64,000 nucleotides of DNA, taken from assembly GCF_000599885.1 (NCBI RefSeq), contig NZ_JFGT01000002.1:868001-932000 (forward strand). The letters run 5' to 3'. The first letter of the stretch is position 1, and every line of letters begins with the position of its first letter. The notes beneath the pieces are model-generated. The model searched no databases, was not told the origin of the DNA, and saw nothing but the letters and a program-made list of their open reading frames with translations. Of this stretch, positions 9,725-18,086 are shown one piece after another. The DNA is from Pantoea sp. IMH (GTDB lineage: Bacteria; Pseudomonadota; Gammaproteobacteria; Enterobacterales; Enterobacteriaceae). The translations under genes and the position numbers were made by a program.

Positions 9725-9915
9725 GTGCGTGTCCGGCAGGCGTTAACTTTTTACAGGAAAATCAGAATACCATTTTTTCAGCGTCCTGCGCCTTTAGCCG
9801 CTGAGCGTCCCGCTTGCCGCCGTCCTCCGCCAGGCCGGGAGAATTTTCAGCTTTGCGACAGCGCTGGCATTCTGTCTGCTTGAAGTCGTCCGGAATTTCC
9901 GCAACACTTACCGCC

Positions 9916-9931
9916 ATGTAAACGCTTACCC
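9916..9931. promoter_or_regulatory. GalR/GalS-type operator
   Basis: ATGTAAACGCTTACCC contains GTAAACGCTTAC (9918-9929), a palindrome with one mismatched pair that fits the GalR/GalS consensus with the central CG. It lies about 20 bases before the galR start and suggests autoregulation. Confidence 0.7.
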
Positions 9932-9949
9932 AGGAAGGCCCCTTACCCT

Positions 9950-10951
9950 ATGGCTACCATTAAGGATGTTGCCAGACTTGCCGGCGTTTCCGTCGCCACC
10001 GTTTCCCGAGTGATTAACCATTCTCCTAAGGCGAGCGAAGCCTCAAGGCTGGCTGTAACCGAGGCGATGGAAGCGCTGCATTACCATCCGAACGCCAACG
10101 CGCGCGCCCTGGCCCAACAGTCGACCGAAACGATGGGGCTGGTCGTGGGCGATGTTTCGGATCCCTTTTTCGGTGCGCTGGTCAAAGCGGTGGAAGAAGT
10201 CGCCTATGGAACCGGAAACTTTCTGCTGATTGGTAACGGTTACCATAATGAGCAAAAAGAGCGGCAGGCGATTGAACAATTGATCCGTCACCGCTGCGGT
10301 GCGCTGATCGTCCATGCTAAAAAGATCCCTGACGCAGAACTGATTGGCTTAATGAAGCAGATCCCCGGCATGGTATTGCTTAACCGCACGGTGCCGGGCT
10401 TTGAAGATCGCTGTATTGCGCTGGACGATCGTTACGGCGCATGGCTGGCTACCCGTCATCTGATCCAGCTGGGCCATACGAATATCGCCTGGATCAGTTC
10501 CAACCATGCTATTTCCGATGCCGAAGAGCGCCTGCAAGGCTATTACGATGCGCTGAAGGAGCATAATCTGCCCTGCAACGATCGCCTGGTAGCGCTGGGA
10601 GAACCTGATGAGGTCGGCGGTGAGCAGGCGATTACCGAACTGCTTGGCCGGGGAAAAAACTTCACTGCCGTCGCCTGCTATAACGATTCCATGGCGGCGG
10701 GCGCGCTGGCGGTGCTGAGCGATAATGCGGTGCGGGTACCGGAAGAGATGTCGCTGATTGGCTTTGATGATGTGCTGGTCTCGCGCTACGTGCGTCCACG
10801 GCTCACAACGGTGCGTTATCCCATTGTCACCATGGCGCAGCAGGCGGCCGAACTGGCGCTGGCGCTGGCAAACGGACAGCCGCTGCCGGAGGTGACCAAT
10901 ATGTTCAGCCCAACCCTGGTACGACGCCACTCCGTCGGCTCGCCTGGCTGA
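9950..10951 (+). CDS. galR: LacI-family galactose repressor GalR
   Basis: This 333-residue LacI/GalR regulator starts with the helix-turn-helix MATIKDVARLAGVSVATVSR and the hinge helix region NPNANARALAQ-like segment, followed by a periplasmic-binding-protein-type sugar-sensing domain (about residues 60-330). Its length, its start and its place after the aas block match E. coli GalR, which represses the gal genes in the absence of galactose. A GalR-type operator lies in its own leader. In E. coli lysA and lysR come next; here a GNAT gene and a PTS island follow instead. Confidence 0.9.
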   Translation: MATIKDVARLAGVSVATVSRVINHSPKASEASRLAVTEAMEALHYHPNANARALAQQSTETMGLVVGDVSDPFFGALVKAVEEVAYGTGNFLLIGNGYHNEQKERQAIEQLIRHRCGALIVHAKKIPDAELIGLMKQIPGMVLLNRTVPGFEDRCIALDDRYGAWLATRHLIQLGHTNIAWISSNHAISDAEERLQGYYDALKEHNLPCNDRLVALGEPDEVGGEQAITELLGRGKNFTAVACYNDSMAAGALAVLSDNAVRVPEEMSLIGFDDVLVSRYVRPRLTTVRYPIVTMAQQAAELALALANGQPLPEVTNMFSPTLVRRHSVGSPG

Positions 10952-10963
10952 TGGCCGGGTGCG

Positions 10964-11425
10964 TTACCGCAGAGAATGATGATAGAGGCGAACCTGAGTG
11001 TCCGGATAATCCAGCGCATCGCCGATATATCGCCAGCCAAAGCGTTCGTAATAGTCTGCACAGGCGGAATAGAGATAGAGATCCCGGTAGCCGCGCTGAC
11101 GGCTTTCAGCCATCACGTGCTGCTGAAGCTGCCCGCTTAGCCCACGCCCACGGTAGCTTTCATCAATGTAGAGCGCTGCCAGCCAGGGAAAAAGATCCTG
11201 ACGGCTGATCAGATCGCAGCGCCACAATCCCACCGTTCCCACCGCGCGATCGCCATCAAGGGCGACGAAAGTGAGCGGAAGATCGTATCCACTGAGGCTG
11301 CTTTGCAGGATGCTGGCAAAAAAATCCCGGTTGTTAGCGGCACCAAATGCCGTGTAGAGCCAGTCAGTGATCTGTTCCTGGTGCGCGAGCGCCTCGCTCA
11401 GCGGCACGATGGTCAGTGCAGTCAC
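10964..11425 (-). CDS. GNAT-family N-acetyltransferase
   Basis: The 153-residue product carries the acetyl-CoA binding motif A of the GNAT fold, YIDESYRGRGLSGQLQQHV (about residues 87-105), and a C-terminal CADYYERFGWRYIGD segment typical of the family. It starts with GTG at 11425, and this codon overlaps the TGA stop of the upstream FCD regulator, so the two are translationally coupled. The substrate cannot be read from the sequence. Confidence 0.82.
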   Translation of the reverse strand: MTALTIVPLSEALAHQEQITDWLYTAFGAANNRDFFASILQSSLSGYDLPLTFVALDGDRAVGTVGLWRCDLISRQDLFPWLAALYIDESYRGRGLSGQLQQHVMAESRQRGYRDLYLYSACADYYERFGWRYIGDALDYPDTQVRLYHHSLR

Positions 11426-12228
11426 ACCAGCTTGCCCTGGAAAATAGGGACAGATTCAAACAGATAGCCGTCGAAATCGGGCGCATCCGCATCCGACAGC
11501 TCCAGCAGGGAATTTTTAACGTTTTCAAGGTGCTGCCACATCGCCTGCCAGGAGCCAAGCACGTCACGGCGGCGTAGTGCCGCCAGAATGGTCTGATGCT
11601 CGCCCAGCCATTTCAGGCGATAAGCGCGGGTTTCGATATGGCTGCGAAGCTGCTGCCACAATGGGCTGTTTTCATGATGGCGCCAGATACTGGTCACCGT
11701 GTCCAGCAGCATCTGGTTTTGTGTCGCGCCTGCCAGTAACAGATGAAACATCTTGTCGTTATCCTGGCTTTCATCGTTAACGGCAATCGCCCTTTGTTCC
11801 TGCTCAAGAATGCGCTTAAGGTTTTCAATATCGGCTTTGGTTGCCATTTTGGCAGCAAAGGCGGCGATGTTGCTCTCCAGCAGCTGACGCGCCTGGAGCA
11901 TCTCGAACGGCCCCACGTCGCTGCGGAAAAACGCCTCTTCTTCATCGCTGCTTTCTGAAGGAATACGCATCACGTAAACGCCGGAACTCTGACGAATATC
12001 GACGGTGCCTTCCAGTTCCAGCATCAGCAGCGCCTCACGCACGATTGTCCGGCTCACGCCCCAGCTTTCGGCAATATGCCGTTCGGGAGGCAACCGCGAC
12101 CCGACGGGATAGTCTCCGTCGATAATTTGCTGGCGCAGATGTTGCCCAATTTCCTGATACTGCTTTTTGTCCTGTCCCGGCGCGCCCTTTTCCACTTCAT
12201 CCACCTTTAACTCGTTGACGACAATCAC
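11422..12228 (-). CDS. GntR/FadR-family (FCD) transcriptional regulator
   Basis: The 268-residue product has an N-terminal winged helix of GntR type (YQEIGQHLRQQIIDGDYPVG, LPPERHIAESWGVSRTIVREAL, about residues 24-72) and a helical C-terminal FCD effector domain (about 105-235). It resembles the UxuR/ExuR branch but has no hexuronate genes nearby. It follows the PTS genes on the same strand and is therefore the likely regulator of that island. Palindromes of the TTGGYATRCCAA type in the IIC/IIA intergenic region are candidate operators. The start is a GTG with a weak ribosome site; a GTG 30 bases inside, preceded by AAGGTGG, is an alternative. Confidence 0.82.
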   Translation of the reverse strand: MIVVNELKVDEVEKGAPGQDKKQYQEIGQHLRQQIIDGDYPVGSRLPPERHIAESWGVSRTIVREALLMLELEGTVDIRQSSGVYVMRIPSESSDEEEAFFRSDVGPFEMLQARQLLESNIAAFAAKMATKADIENLKRILEQEQRAIAVNDESQDNDKMFHLLLAGATQNQMLLDTVTSIWRHHENSPLWQQLRSHIETRAYRLKWLGEHQTILAALRRRDVLGSWQAMWQHLENVKNSLLELSDADAPDFDGYLFESVPIFQGKLV

Positions 12229-12312
12229 TATCCCGCCGCGCAGCGCCGCATTACCTGGCCTTCTTTTGACGGGCCAGATGCTCTCCGGCCCGCCACAAAC
12301 GGGTTTACCGCC

Positions 12313-12630
12313 CTAGTTTACCAAAGCCAGCGCCTGATCGAGGACTTTTGCACCGTTGAGCGTGCCATAAGCTACGGAATCGATCACCGCGATCGGGATT
12401 TGATAGCTGTCGGTGAGCTTGCGATTCTCATCCAGCTTGAAGCGAACCTGCGGCCCCAGCAGCACCACAACGACATCAGCGCCACAGCTTTGCAGTTCAT
12501 CACGCAGATTTTGCTCAGGAATAGCGTAGATCTGATACTCCAGCCCACGCGCCGCTGCTTCTTTTTCCATCCGGGTCACCACCATGGAGGTGGACATGCC
12601 TGCCGCGCAGGCCAGTACGATACGTTTCAT
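12313..12630 (-). CDS. PTS lactose/cellobiose-type IIB component
   Basis: This 105-residue cytoplasmic protein is the phosphocarrier IIB of a beta-glucoside phosphotransferase system. The phospho-acceptor cysteine is in the N-terminal loop LACAAGMSTSM (Cys8), as in the CelA/ChbB family. It takes the phosphate from IIA and gives it to sugar bound by IIC. The gene is nine bases downstream of the phospho-beta-glucosidase gene in one operon. Confidence 0.92.
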   Translation of the reverse strand: MKRIVLACAAGMSTSMVVTRMEKEAAARGLEYQIYAIPEQNLRDELQSCGADVVVVLLGPQVRFKLDENRKLTDSYQIPIAVIDSVAYGTLNGAKVLDQALALVN

Positions 12631-12639
12631 TGCGACTCC

Positions 12640-14067
12640 CTATTTCTCTTCATCATCAATGTTAATGGTCAGCTGGTGCGTGTCGCGAAGCTGCCGGTAC
12701 CAGTGTGCCGACTTTTTCATCCGGCGCTGGCGCTGGTTCTCCAGATCGATCTCGATAAGGCCATAGCGGTTCTTAAAAGCGTTCATTGGCGAAACGTTGT
12801 CAGTAAAGGCCCAGAGCATATAGCCCTGACAGTTCGCCCCATCAGCCCGCGCCTTTAACGCCTGGTGTAAATGCTCGCCGATAAAGGTGATGCGGTAATC
12901 ATCCTGAATCTGGCCTTCCGCATTTTTGAACTGCGCTTCATCCTCGATACCCATGCCGTTTTCGGCCACAAACCAGGGAATATTGTCATACTCATTTTTT
13001 AACCGCATCGCCATGTCGTAAATAATACGGGGCTGAATTTCCCAGCCGCGCGACTTATTCATCCTGCGGCCCGGCAGGTCAAAATGTTCATAATAAAAGG
13101 CTGGATGGAACGGCGTTTCCGGGTTCCAGGCGCGTGAAGGCGCTTTTACCCGGTGCGGATAGTAGAGGTTAATGCCCACTTCATCGACCCGATTGCCAGC
13201 GATCAGCGACAGCTCCTCGTCGTCGTATTCCCAGCGCACCTGATGCTTCGCCAGCAGCGCCAGCAGTTCTGCGGGATACTCGCCTTTGATCGCCGGGTCG
13301 AGAAAGACGCGGTTAAAAAACAGATCGTAAATTTCAGCGGCTTTCACGTCGTGGGGCGCGCTGGAGCGGGGATAGGTGACTTCTGGATTAAGGATCGTGC
13401 CTACCGTACCGCTGTACCCTTTGTCACGGAACAGCTTGACCACTTTGGCCGTTGCAAGGTTCTTATGGTGATTCCACTGCATCCATTTATCGGTGTTTTG
13501 TTCATAAGGCCAGCGTAACGCATCCAGATAGACGCGGGTCTGCACCACAATCGGCTCATTAAAGGTAAACCAGCGCGTCACTTTGCTGGCATAACGCTCA
13601 AACACTTTTTCCGCGTAGCGAACGTAAAGCTCCACGACTTTTTTGGAACCCCAGCCGTCATATTTTTCCAGCAGTGCCGCAGGCAGTTCGTAATGTTCAA
13701 GGCAGAGCATCGGTTCAATTCCCTGCGCCTGAAGCTCATCGATCAGCCGATCGTAATAAGCGGCATAGTCTTCATCCACCACGACATTTTCATAGTCGGT
13801 CAGAAAGCGCGCCCAGTTGATCGAGGTGCGGTAGTGCGTTAATCCCGCCGCCTTCATCAGCGCCACATCTTCTTTATAACGGTTGATAAAATCGGTGGCG
13901 ACCGCCGGGCCGTAGCCGTTATGCCAGACGTGGCGATCGTTTTTATACCAGGCATCCAGATAAGAATCCTGCCCCGCCTTCTTCCCGCTCCAGCCTTCGG
14001 TCTGCCACGCCGATGCAGCAGCGCCCAGAATAAAGTCATCAGGAATAGTTATCGTCTGCTTGCTCAT
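12640..14067 (-). CDS. GH1 6-phospho-beta-glucosidase
   Basis: The 475-residue product belongs to glycoside hydrolase family 1. The acid/base glutamate is Glu171 in FTFNEP and the nucleophile is Glu369 in FVAENGMG. A C-terminal MKKSAHWYRQL resembles the KKSxxWY motif that holds the 6-phosphate in phospho-beta-glucosidases. It would split phosphorylated cellobiose, arbutin or similar imported beta-glucosides to glucose 6-phosphate. It lies between IIC and IIB genes with nine-base gaps. The exact aglycone preference is unknown. Confidence 0.92.
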   Translation of the reverse strand: MSKQTITIPDDFILGAAASAWQTEGWSGKKAGQDSYLDAWYKNDRHVWHNGYGPAVATDFINRYKEDVALMKAAGLTHYRTSINWARFLTDYENVVVDEDYAAYYDRLIDELQAQGIEPMLCLEHYELPAALLEKYDGWGSKKVVELYVRYAEKVFERYASKVTRWFTFNEPIVVQTRVYLDALRWPYEQNTDKWMQWNHHKNLATAKVVKLFRDKGYSGTVGTILNPEVTYPRSSAPHDVKAAEIYDLFFNRVFLDPAIKGEYPAELLALLAKHQVRWEYDDEELSLIAGNRVDEVGINLYYPHRVKAPSRAWNPETPFHPAFYYEHFDLPGRRMNKSRGWEIQPRIIYDMAMRLKNEYDNIPWFVAENGMGIEDEAQFKNAEGQIQDDYRITFIGEHLHQALKARADGANCQGYMLWAFTDNVSPMNAFKNRYGLIEIDLENQRQRRMKKSAHWYRQLRDTHQLTINIDDEEK

Positions 14068-14076
14068 CCTTCCTCC

Positions 14077-15411
14077 TCAGTTCTGAACCATTTCGGGCTG
14101 CATCGCTTTCGCTTCTGCTGCTTCTGCACGACGTGCGGCGATCTTGACGAACGGCAGATAGATCAGAATGGAAACCAGTATGCAGATAATTTGTGTCACC
14201 ACGGCACCCATCGATCCCGCAGTGGAAAGCCAGGCGTTGATAATCGGCGGTGTGGTCCAGGGCACCATTACCACGGCCTTACCGGCAAATCCCATCACCG
14301 TGGCGAAGTAGCCAATGGTGCCGGTAACCAGCGGCGTGATGATGAAAGGGATCGCCAGGATCGGGTTGAGCATAATCGGCATACCGAAGATGACCGGTTC
14401 ATTGATGTTAAACAGGCCGGGACCGAAGGAAAGCTTGGCGATTTCCCGCATCTCTTTGCGTTTGGTGGCCAGCATGACCGCGCTGAGCAGGCCGATGGTC
14501 AGACCGGAGCCGCCAATGCTCATATAGACATCCCAGAATGGCATGGTGATGATATTTGGCGCTTCGAGGCCCTGCTCAAACGCATTCATATTGACCAGGA
14601 TCGCGCCCAGCAGCAGCGGCTCGCGGATCGGTTTCACCATCTGGTTACCATGAATCCCGATAACCCAGAACAGCTGGGCGACAAACATCAGCAGCAGGAT
14701 ACCCCACAGGCTCTGTACGACCGATTCCAGCGGCTCCTGTACCACTTTGTAAACGGCATCGTAGAGATACATGCCGGTAACGCGATGGAAGATAAAGCCG
14801 AACGTGGCGATGGCGGTGACGGTGATAATTGCCGGGATCAGCGCCGAAAAAGAGGCCGCAACATTGGGCGGGACCGTATCCGGCATTTTGATTTTCAACT
14901 TATCGACATTTTCCAGACGGCAGTAAATTTCAACTGAGAGAATGGCAATAAACATGCCGAGGAACAGGCTTTTGGTGTCCGAGAACTGCTTCGCCAGCAC
15001 GTCGGTCACAACCTGCATCTGCCCTTCAACCAGCATCGTCAATGTGGTCGGGGTGACGGCGATAAAACAGATGATGGCCAGCAGACCGGGAAAAAGCGTT
15101 TTAATGCCGTTAATTTTCCCAAGCTCAATGCCGATCAGAAAAACGGCGCCGATATTGAGGAAGCTCAGCGTGGCGTAGTTAATGCTGGTGGTGATCGGCT
15201 TCAGCTCGGCCAGAAAGCTGAGCGCCTGAAAGCTTGCCAGGCCGTTTTTACTGTCCAGCACCATATTGGACATCAGTACCGAGAACGCGCCAACGATGAT
15301 CACCGGCATCAGGGTGATAAAGGAGGCTTTTATCGCCATGATGTAACGGTAACTATTGAATTTGGTGGCAAAACTTCCCAGAGAGTCGATAAGTCGATTC
15401 TGTAAAGACAT
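14077..15411 (-). CDS. PTS lactose/cellobiose-type IIC permease
   Basis: This 444-residue inner membrane protein is the sugar channel of the PTS, with many hydrophobic segments and the IIC-type features PFWDVYMSIGGSGLT and FNINEPVIFGMPIMLNP. The start ATG at 15411 gives MSLQNRLIDSLGSFATKFNS, the usual IIC N-terminus, and has GAGG upstream; a longer open frame reaching 15741 would add 110 residues with no family similarity. It is the first gene of the IIC-glucosidase-IIB operon and diverges from IIA. Confidence 0.92.
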   Translation of the reverse strand: MSLQNRLIDSLGSFATKFNSYRYIMAIKASFITLMPVIIVGAFSVLMSNMVLDSKNGLASFQALSFLAELKPITTSINYATLSFLNIGAVFLIGIELGKINGIKTLFPGLLAIICFIAVTPTTLTMLVEGQMQVVTDVLAKQFSDTKSLFLGMFIAILSVEIYCRLENVDKLKIKMPDTVPPNVAASFSALIPAIITVTAIATFGFIFHRVTGMYLYDAVYKVVQEPLESVVQSLWGILLLMFVAQLFWVIGIHGNQMVKPIREPLLLGAILVNMNAFEQGLEAPNIITMPFWDVYMSIGGSGLTIGLLSAVMLATKRKEMREIAKLSFGPGLFNINEPVIFGMPIMLNPILAIPFIITPLVTGTIGYFATVMGFAGKAVVMVPWTTPPIINAWLSTAGSMGAVVTQIICILVSILIYLPFVKIAARRAEAAEAKAMQPEMVQN

Positions 15412-15479
15412 GCGTCGTACCTCAGAAGTAAGTGATCGGGCATCCCAGTGTTTTATACGCTGGCGAAATTTTGTTCTCG

Positions 15480-15584
15480 TGGCATACCAAAAGTAAACAA
15501 ACCCACTTAATTTTCTGTGACTGAACACGCAGAAGCGAATATTGGTATTCCGATAGGATGTTATACCAATATTTGGCATGCCAA
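15480..15584. promoter_or_regulatory. Repeated TTGGYATRCCAA-type palindromes between IIC and IIA genes
   Basis: The divergent promoter region holds one perfect 12-bp palindrome TTGGCATGCCAA (15573-15584), a related TTGGTATTCCGA (15542-15553), a TGGCATACCAA (15480-15490) and a half site ATACCAA (15563-15569). Spacing and similarity suggest operators for one dimeric regulator, probably the GntR/FCD protein encoded in the same island. The site at 15573 ends 16 bases before the IIA start and could block that gene directly. Confidence 0.55.
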
Positions 15585-15599
15585 TAAGCGGAGGCGGTG

Positions 15600-15908
15600 A
15601 TGGATTTTGAGCAAACGATGATGGAGCTGTTGATAAATGCGGGCGAGGCGCGTTCACATGCGATGAATGCAATCCAGTGCGCACGCAGGCGGGAGTGGCA
15701 ACAGGCTGACGACGCGCTCGCCGCCTCGCTCGAGGCATCAAAAGGCGCGCATCATATTCAGACCCAGCTGATTGGTGCGGATGAAGGGTGTGGCAAAGTG
15801 CCGGTGACGCTGATCCTGGTGCATGCGCAGGATCATCTGATGAACGCGATGCTCTGCCGCGATCTGGCGGAGGAGATCGTTTTGCTGCGTAAAGAGATGT
15901 TTAGCTGA
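15600..15908 (+). CDS. PTS lactose/cellobiose-type IIA component
   Basis: This 102-residue helical protein is the IIA phosphocarrier of the beta-glucoside PTS. The active-site histidine should be in LVHAQDHLMNAM in the C-terminal third, as in ChbA and LacF. The ATG at 15600 is preferred over the GTG at 15597 because GGAGG (15590-15594) is then five bases away. It is transcribed away from the IIC operon, unlike the usual single operon, and shares its control region. Confidence 0.9.
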   Translation: MDFEQTMMELLINAGEARSHAMNAIQCARRREWQQADDALAASLEASKGAHHIQTQLIGADEGCGKVPVTLILVHAQDHLMNAMLCRDLAEEIVLLRKEMFS

Positions 15909-16034
15909 CAGCGCGCCCGACATGCAACGTACGGATAAAACGGCGATCGGGCTTCAGGTGAGCGGAGGCAACGTTATTATCCCACGCGCTACCGCTGACC
16001 TGACGCCTGAACGATCGGCAGGCAGGAAATTCAG

Positions 16035-16061
16035 GCCTTAACGCCTCAAGAGCGTTAAGGC
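16035..16061. terminator. 10-bp hairpin between PTS IIA and mtnD
   Basis: GCCTTAACGC (16035-16044) pairs with GCGTTAAGGC (16052-16061) over a seven-base loop. It lies between the 3' ends of the convergent PTS IIA and mtnD genes. There is only a short T-rich tail on the minus strand, so it is probably a weak shared terminator. Confidence 0.5.
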
Positions 16062-16077
16062 TGAAAGCGGCATGCTG

Positions 16078-16620
16078 TCAGGGAAGGCGCGGATAAGCAT
16101 CGGCAATCGTATCGCCGGTAAACCTGGCGATCCAGCCTTCCTGATTGTCGAAGATACGTATCGCCGTAAAGTGGGGGGCCGATCCCATATCAAACCAGTG
16201 CGGCGTACCGGCCGGAACGGAGATCAAATCGTTCTTTTCACACAAAATCTGATAAATATGGCCATCAAGATGAAGGCAGAACAGCCCCGCGCCCTCGACA
16301 AAAAAGCGCACTTCATCTTCGCCATGAGTGTGTTCAGAAAGGAATTTAGTGCGCAGCGTCTCTTTCTGAGGGTTGTCAGCGCGCATGCTGATCACATCCC
16401 AGCTCTGGTAGCCCTTTTCCGCCACCAGCCGGTCGATGGCGTGCTGGTACGCTGCAATCACCTTTTCCGGCGTGGGATCGGCACCCAGATCGCGATCGGC
16501 TTCCCAGCGTTCAAAGCGTACGCCTTTGCCGTTCAGCTTCTGGCGGATCGCGTCGGCGTCACTGCTCTGCCAGACGGGCGTGGTTGCTTCGCTGTCGGTA
16601 AAAATAGTCAGTGCACTCAT
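16078..16620 (-). CDS. mtnD: Acireductone dioxygenase MtnD
   Basis: MtnD oxidises the acireductone of the methionine salvage pathway; with iron it yields the keto acid precursor of methionine. The 180-residue cupin has the metal ligands His97, His99 and Glu103 in HTHGEDEVR and His141 in [11 protein letters not shown], at the positions known for the Klebsiella enzyme. The start overlaps the mtnC stop by ATGA. It is the last gene of mtnBCD. Confidence 0.95.
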   Translation of the reverse strand: MSALTIFTDSEATTPVWQSSDADAIRQKLNGKGVRFERWEADRDLGADPTPEKVIAAYQHAIDRLVAEKGYQSWDVISMRADNPQKETLRTKFLSEHTHGEDEVRFFVEGAGLFCLHLDGHIYQILCEKNDLISVPAGTPHWFDMGSAPHFTAIRIFDNQEGWIARFTGDTIADAYPRLP

Positions 16621-17306
16621 TGGGAAAACGCCTCCAGGTTGATCTGATCAAATGAGTTTACCTGCCGGTGGCGGCTTGCGCTGTCCGCTTCGCCACGCAG
16701 CAGCTGTAAGGTATGCCAGCCGGCCTCGCGGGCGGCATCCAGCTCCTGACGAATATCCGACAGAAACAGCAGCGCGTCGGGCGCCAGTCCGGTTTCGGCA
16801 GCGATAGTCCGGTAGGAGCCTGTTTCGCGCTTGGCTCCCACGTGCGTATCGAAATAGCCGCTGAACAGCGCGGTGATATCCCCTTCGTCGCTGTAGCCAA
16901 ACAGCAGCTTCTGCGCGGCGACCGATCCGGAAGAGTAAACATAGAGATCGATGCCCTGCTGCTGCCAGGCTTTTAACGCAGGCAGCACGTCAGGATAAAG
17001 GTGGCCGGTAAAGCGTCCGCTCAGATAGCCATCGCGCCAGATCATGCCCTGCAGGGCCTTCAGCGCAGTGGATTTGCGATCTTCGTCCATAAAGCTGAAC
17101 AGCGCGCTGATCAGATCCTCCACGCTCGCCTCCGGCTGACCCAGCTCATCGCGTAAATCGGCGAGCGCACCAGCCACATCGTCACGGTGCTGGAAACCCG
17201 CCACAAACGCCGCCAGATTTTCACGGGCGTAAGGGAAAAGCACGTTATGAACGAAGCGGATATCGCTGGTCGTTCCCTCTATATCGGTGACAATCGCGCG
17301 GATCAT
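16617..17306 (-). CDS. mtnC: Enolase-phosphatase E1 MtnC
   Basis: MtnC enolises and dephosphorylates 2,3-diketo-5-methylthiopentyl-1-phosphate. The 229-residue haloacid-dehalogenase protein starts [18 protein letters not shown], with the nucleophile in DIEGT, and has the [14 protein letters not shown] and [12 protein letters not shown] motifs. The ATG at 17306 overlaps the mtnB stop (ATGA); an upstream start 33 bases away would add unrelated residues. It is the middle gene of mtnBCD. Confidence 0.95.
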   Translation of the reverse strand: MIRAIVTDIEGTTSDIRFVHNVLFPYARENLAAFVAGFQHRDDVAGALADLRDELGQPEASVEDLISALFSFMDEDRKSTALKALQGMIWRDGYLSGRFTGHLYPDVLPALKAWQQQGIDLYVYSSGSVAAQKLLFGYSDEGDITALFSGYFDTHVGAKRETGSYRTIAAETGLAPDALLFLSDIRQELDAAREAGWHTLQLLRGEADSASRHRQVNSFDQINLEAFSQ

Positions 17307-17917
17307 TTTGCCTCCAGCACACGACGTTGTAATTCGCACTGGAAGAGAAATTCCAGCCCCTCAAGATGGCGTCTGGCCTCGTTCACATCCCTGCCCCAGC
17401 AGGTCAGTCCGTGGCCGCGCAGCAGAAACCCGTAGCGTAACGGCGACTGCGCCGCAAAGCGGGCAATACGCGCTGCCAGCGCCTCAATATCCTGATCGTT
17501 ATCGAAGATCGCAACAGAAACAGCATCAAGATGCGAGCTTTGCCCGGCGAGCGTTTTCTGCATTTCGTAGCCTTGCAGAAGCAGTGCGGGGCTTTTCTCA
17601 ACGCGAGAGAGCACCGTGGCGTTGACCGTGTGGGTATGCAGCACCGCGCCCGCATCGGGAAACAGCCGGTAAATCAGCGTATGCAGGCCGGTTTCCGCCG
17701 AAGGTTTGCGACCCGACGGCACACGATTGGTGGCGATTTCCACCTGAATAAAATCGTCACAGGTCAGTGCGCCTTTATCTTTACCGGATTCGCTCAGCAG
17801 GCAGAAGTCCTCACCCTGCCGTATCGACATATTGCCGCCGGTAGCGGGCGCCCAGCCTTTCCCGCCTATCCAGTGGCAGGCGGCGACCAGTTGCTCCAAT
17901 TCTCTGTTCAGGCTCAT
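17303..17917 (-). CDS. mtnB: Methylthioribulose-1-phosphate dehydratase MtnB
   Basis: MtnB is a class II aldolase-type zinc dehydratase of methionine salvage. The 204-residue product has ATGGNMSIR near the N-terminus, [13 protein letters not shown] with two zinc histidines and [11 protein letters not shown] with a third. The ATG at 17917 has a strong AAGGAG seven bases or so upstream, so the longer open frame to 17962 is rejected. It is the first gene of mtnBCD and diverges from the aminotransferase gene across tandem MetJ boxes. Confidence 0.95.
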   Translation of the reverse strand: MSLNRELEQLVAACHWIGGKGWAPATGGNMSIRQGEDFCLLSESGKDKGALTCDDFIQVEIATNRVPSGRKPSAETGLHTLIYRLFPDAGAVLHTHTVNATVLSRVEKSPALLLQGYEMQKTLAGQSSHLDAVSVAIFDNDQDIEALAARIARFAAQSPLRYGFLLRGHGLTCWGRDVNEARRHLEGLEFLFQCELQRRVLEAK

Positions 17918-17964
17918 AAAACTCCTTATCGTCACCGGCTTAGCCCCGCCTCGCGACTGCATTT

Positions 17965-17980
17965 AGACGTCTAAGCGTCT
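17965..17980. promoter_or_regulatory. Two tandem MetJ boxes in the mtn divergent promoter
   Basis: AGACGTCT (17965-17972), identical to the MetJ consensus, is followed without gap by AAGCGTCT (17973-17980), which matches at seven of eight bases. MetJ binds tandem 8-bp boxes with S-adenosylmethionine as corepressor. On the mtnB side the boxes would lie between TTGGCA (-35, 17990-17985) and a TCTAAA -10 (17967-17962); on the other side they end four bases before the TTGCCA -35 element. Confidence 0.85.
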
Positions 17981-17983
17981 TGA

Positions 17984-18012
17984 TTGCCAAATACTAGCAT
18001 CGACGCTATAGT
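17984..18012 (+). promoter_or_regulatory. Sigma-70 promoter of the aminotransferase-YafV operon
   Basis: TTGCCA (17984-17989) and TATAGT (18007-18012) are separated by 17 bases and precede the ATG at 18087. MetJ boxes abut the -35 element. Confidence 0.6.
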
Positions 18013-18086
18013 GGCAGCAACAGAGCTTTAACCATTCCCACTCAACAGTGGCGAATTCAGATAACGTTTCGCAAGGTGAGTTAACC

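Noticed and set aside
5335..9883. Long plus-strand open frames opposite the PBP and BisC-type genes
   Set aside because: They are antisense shadows of GC-rich coding genes and lack family motifs and ribosome sites.
11862..12125. Plus-strand frames opposite the FCD regulator
   Set aside because: They mirror the regulator codons and have no recognisable domain.
15516..15531. TGTGACTGAACACGCA as a CRP site between the PTS genes
   Set aside because: Only the left half matches TGTGA; the right half ACGCA is poor against TCACA.
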